NCBI RefSeq assembly: GCF_002213425.1
Contig: NZ_NJGV01000021.1
Location: 62,001 to 126,000, forward strand
DNA: 64,000 nucleotides
Direction: 5' to 3'
Source of the DNA: Herbaspirillum aquaticum
Lineage (GTDB): Bacteria > Pseudomonadota > Gammaproteobacteria > Burkholderiales > Burkholderiaceae_D
Below are positions 62,439-64,000 of the stretch, piece by piece. Under the pieces are notes generated by a model that had not been told where the DNA came from, ran no database searches, and worked only from the letters and a program-made list of their open reading frames with translations. Each line of letters begins with the position of its first letter. Within the stretch, counting starts at the first letter, position 1. A program made the translations under genes and the position numbers.

Positions 62439-63419
62439 TCAGCGCACCAGGCCCAACTCCTGGGACTGCCTGCGATAGCGCGCAACGGTCTGCGCGATGT
62501 AATCCGAGAGCGGCTTGCCGGTCATGGCAAAGGGTTGCAAGCCACCGATGCTGCGCTGGCGATCAAAGGCGGGATCGGCCAATGCGCGATCGAAATACCG
62601 GACCCAGCGCCGGTAATCCGCCTCCGGCGCATGCGGGCTCATGTAGAAACCGCGGATGATGGGCCAGACCACGTCATAGCCCTGCTCGCGTGCCGTCGGT
62701 ATGGCCTGCAGCGGTCCCGGCAGGCGTTGCTCGGACAGCACCGCCAAAATCCTCACCTTGCCCTCGGCGATGAAGTAGGCGGCCTCCGAGGTATCACCCG
62801 AAATCACCTGCACGTGTCCGGCCTGCAGGGCGGCAAACGAATCGCCGCCACCTTCGAGCGCGACAAAGCGGAACTGCTTCGGCGTGAACCCGGCTTGCTG
62901 TGCCAGCAGCGCCATCTTCAACCAGTCCTGGCTGCCCACGGTCCCGGACAAGCCCACGGTGACCGCCGCGGGATCCTTGCGGATCGTCTCCAGCAACTGC
63001 TTCAGGTTGCGCCAGGGGGCATCGCTGCGCACGGCGATCATGCCGTGGTCGATGCCGATGCCGGCCACCCAGCGCACATCCCCCACATCAGCGCGGCCAT
63101 ATTTTCCCTGTGCCAGGCTCAACAGCGAGCCCCCCGAAAAAGCCACCAGCGTGTCGGGGCCGCCGCGCCGCTGCGAGACCACCGAACTCCAGGCCACGGC
63201 ACCGATGCCACCGGGCAGGTAAGCCAGCTTGAAGGCCTCCTTGCTGCCCTCTTCCTGCATGGCCCGGCGCAACAGCTTGCACGAGGCGTCCATGCCGCCG
63301 CCCGGCTTGGCCGGGACGATGCACTCGGTCGCCAGCGCGCACGGCATCGCACAGGCCAGCACACAAGCGGCCAGGAAGCGATACCAGCGCTGCCGACGAT
63401 GCGAGCGGTCCGCCTTCAT
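62439..63419 (-). CDS. Bug/TctC-family periplasmic solute receptor
   Basis: A 326-residue exported protein with an N-terminal signal (WYRFLAACVLACAMPCALA). The mature part follows the tripartite tricarboxylate receptor pattern: CIVPAKPGGGMDASCKLLRRAM, LPGGIGAVAWSSV, VGLSGTVGSQDWLKMALL, GGGDSFAALQAGHVQVISGD and FDRALADPAFDRQ. No TctA/TctB membrane genes accompany it. It precedes the ABC operon by 79 bases and is divergent from a TctD-like regulator, so it may be a sensor protein rather than a transport component. Confidence 0.87.
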   Translation of the reverse strand: MKADRSHRRQRWYRFLAACVLACAMPCALATECIVPAKPGGGMDASCKLLRRAMQEEGSKEAFKLAYLPGGIGAVAWSSVVSQRRGGPDTLVAFSGGSLLSLAQGKYGRADVGDVRWVAGIGIDHGMIAVRSDAPWRNLKQLLETIRKDPAAVTVGLSGTVGSQDWLKMALLAQQAGFTPKQFRFVALEGGGDSFAALQAGHVQVISGDTSEAAYFIAEGKVRILAVLSEQRLPGPLQAIPTAREQGYDVVWPIIRGFYMSPHAPEADYRRWVRYFDRALADPAFDRQRSIGGLQPFAMTGKPLSDYIAQTVARYRRQSQELGLVR

Positions 63420-63709
63420 GGCGGTCAGCAGCAGCGGGAAACGAATGCGGGAAGAACGGATCCGGAACGGCCGGACCAGGGGGCGATCATGATGTGTCTC
63501 CTGCTTGGATTTTTTGATATGGGCGCATCGTACAAGAAAAGCCTTTCAGCCGGCTTTCAGCGAAGCTGTCAGTGTGGGATCGATGCTACGCAGTTTCCAC
63601 AATGGCCGGAGGCGGACGTTTCAAAGGCGGCGGCGCATCTGTTAGCATCCGCGCTGGAGACAAGCCGTACCGCAACCCAAAAGGTTTAAAAAAGTAAAAG
63701 GGCCGCATC

Positions 63710-64000
63710 ATGCGCATCCTGCTGGTCGAAGACCATATCGAACTTTCCCGCTGGCTGGCCAAGGCCCTGCGCGACGCCCACCTGACGGTGGAGTGCGCGC
63801 ACAACGGCGCCGACGCCGACAGCCTGCTGCTCACACAAGAATACGCCCTGGTGATCCTGGACCTGACCCTGCCACGCATGGATGGCCTGGAAGTCTTGAA
63901 ACGCATGCGCGCTCGCGGCAGCCGCACGCCGGTGCTGATCCTGACCGCACGCGGCGGCCTGGCTGATCGCGTCAGTGGCCTCAACATGGGCGCCGACGAC
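63710..64000 (+). CDS. OmpR-type response regulator, TctD-like (3' truncated by window end)
   Basis: The first 97 residues of a receiver domain: acidic pair in LLVEDHIELSRWLAKAL, phosphoacceptor in VILDLTLPRMDGLEVL and the T/A switch region PVLILTARGGLADRVSGLNMGADD. The style matches TctD/QseB-type OmpR regulators; the output winged helix and a probable kinase gene lie beyond the window. It is divergent from the Bug receptor, like tctD next to tctC in other bacteria. Confidence 0.85.
   Translation, partial: MRILLVEDHIELSRWLAKALRDAHLTVECAHNGADADSLLLTQEYALVILDLTLPRMDGLEVLKRMRARGSRTPVLILTARGGLADRVSGLNMGADD

Noticed and set aside
1-64000. tRNA, rRNA, CRISPR arrays, integrases, transposases
   Set aside because: I looked for cloverleaf-like stretches, regularly spaced repeats and transposase or integrase motifs and found none I could support; the inverted repeats seen are not accompanied by mobility genes.

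Overview
The window is high-GC, gene-dense proteobacterial chromosome. Gene content (Bug-type solute receptor, Burkholderiales-style porin, many LysR regulators, a XylFGH plus xylonate-dehydratase xylose locus, IorAB-type molybdenum hydroxylase) points to Betaproteobacteria, most likely Oxalobacteraceae and Herbaspirillum-like. That placement is inference from gene families, not from a marker gene. I see no rRNA, tRNA, CRISPR array, intact insertion sequence or prophage.

Layout. 1-5.7 kb: end of a periplasmic GMC-type sugar/polyol dehydrogenase with its triheme cytochrome c, a TonB-dependent receptor and a LysR regulator. 5.7-12.6 kb: small redox, detoxification and transport genes (SRPBCC protein, flavodoxin, cyclophilin-like protein, two LysR regulators, MFS exporter, cupin, zinc alcohol dehydrogenase). 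12.9-18.3 kb: XdhC-type maturation factor and a periplasmic molybdenum hydroxylase operon (2Fe-2S subunit, TAT-exported molybdopterin subunit, triheme cytochrome c). A 43-bp composite motif is shared by the regions upstream of both transcription units. 18.5-19.4 kb: DUF4160/DUF2442 gene pair with toxin-antitoxin-like architecture. 19.7-29.8 kb: D-xylose locus, with xylR and an aldose 1-epimerase divergent from xylF-xylG-xylH, D-xylose dehydrogenase, D-xylonate dehydratase and a putative lactonase; this is the upper part of an oxidative (Weimberg/Dahms) pathway, and the lower steps are not in the window.

29.9-34.2 kb: diguanylate cyclase, D,D-endopeptidase and a MurA homologue. 34.8-37.2 kb: a BapA-like, probably type-I-secreted adhesin interrupted by a one-base frameshift. 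37.3-40.8 kb: a 23-residue membrane peptide, a multi-pass membrane protein, a HAD phosphatase, a TMEM175-type channel and a DUF1275 protein. 41-43.8 kb: orphan FixJ-type regulator, then two small genes resembling PD-(D/E)XK nucleases, bounded by a 16-bp palindrome and a perfect 22-bp inverted repeat, then an AraC regulator.

43.9-52.2 kb: two divergent operons. One carries a YtcJ-like amidohydrolase, DoxX, an alpha/beta hydrolase and Dps. The other carries an isochorismatase-like hydrolase, two XapX peptides, a lone receiver and a GAF-PAS histidine kinase. An AraC regulator follows. 52.3-58 kb: PaiB-like protein, PACE efflux pump with divergent LysR, 3-hydroxyacyl-CoA dehydrogenase, a DUF5993/DsbB-like pair lacking the DsbB CxxC, and a porin. 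58.1-64 kb: an Fbp-type ABC importer (binding protein, fused permease, ATPase), an orphan Bug receptor, and the start of a divergent TctD-like response regulator cut by the window edge.

The best candidates for something undescribed are the PD-(D/E)XK-like gene pair, the DUF4160/DUF2442 module, the shared operator linking the molybdenum hydroxylase and XdhC loci, and the amidohydrolase/XapX/two-component cluster.
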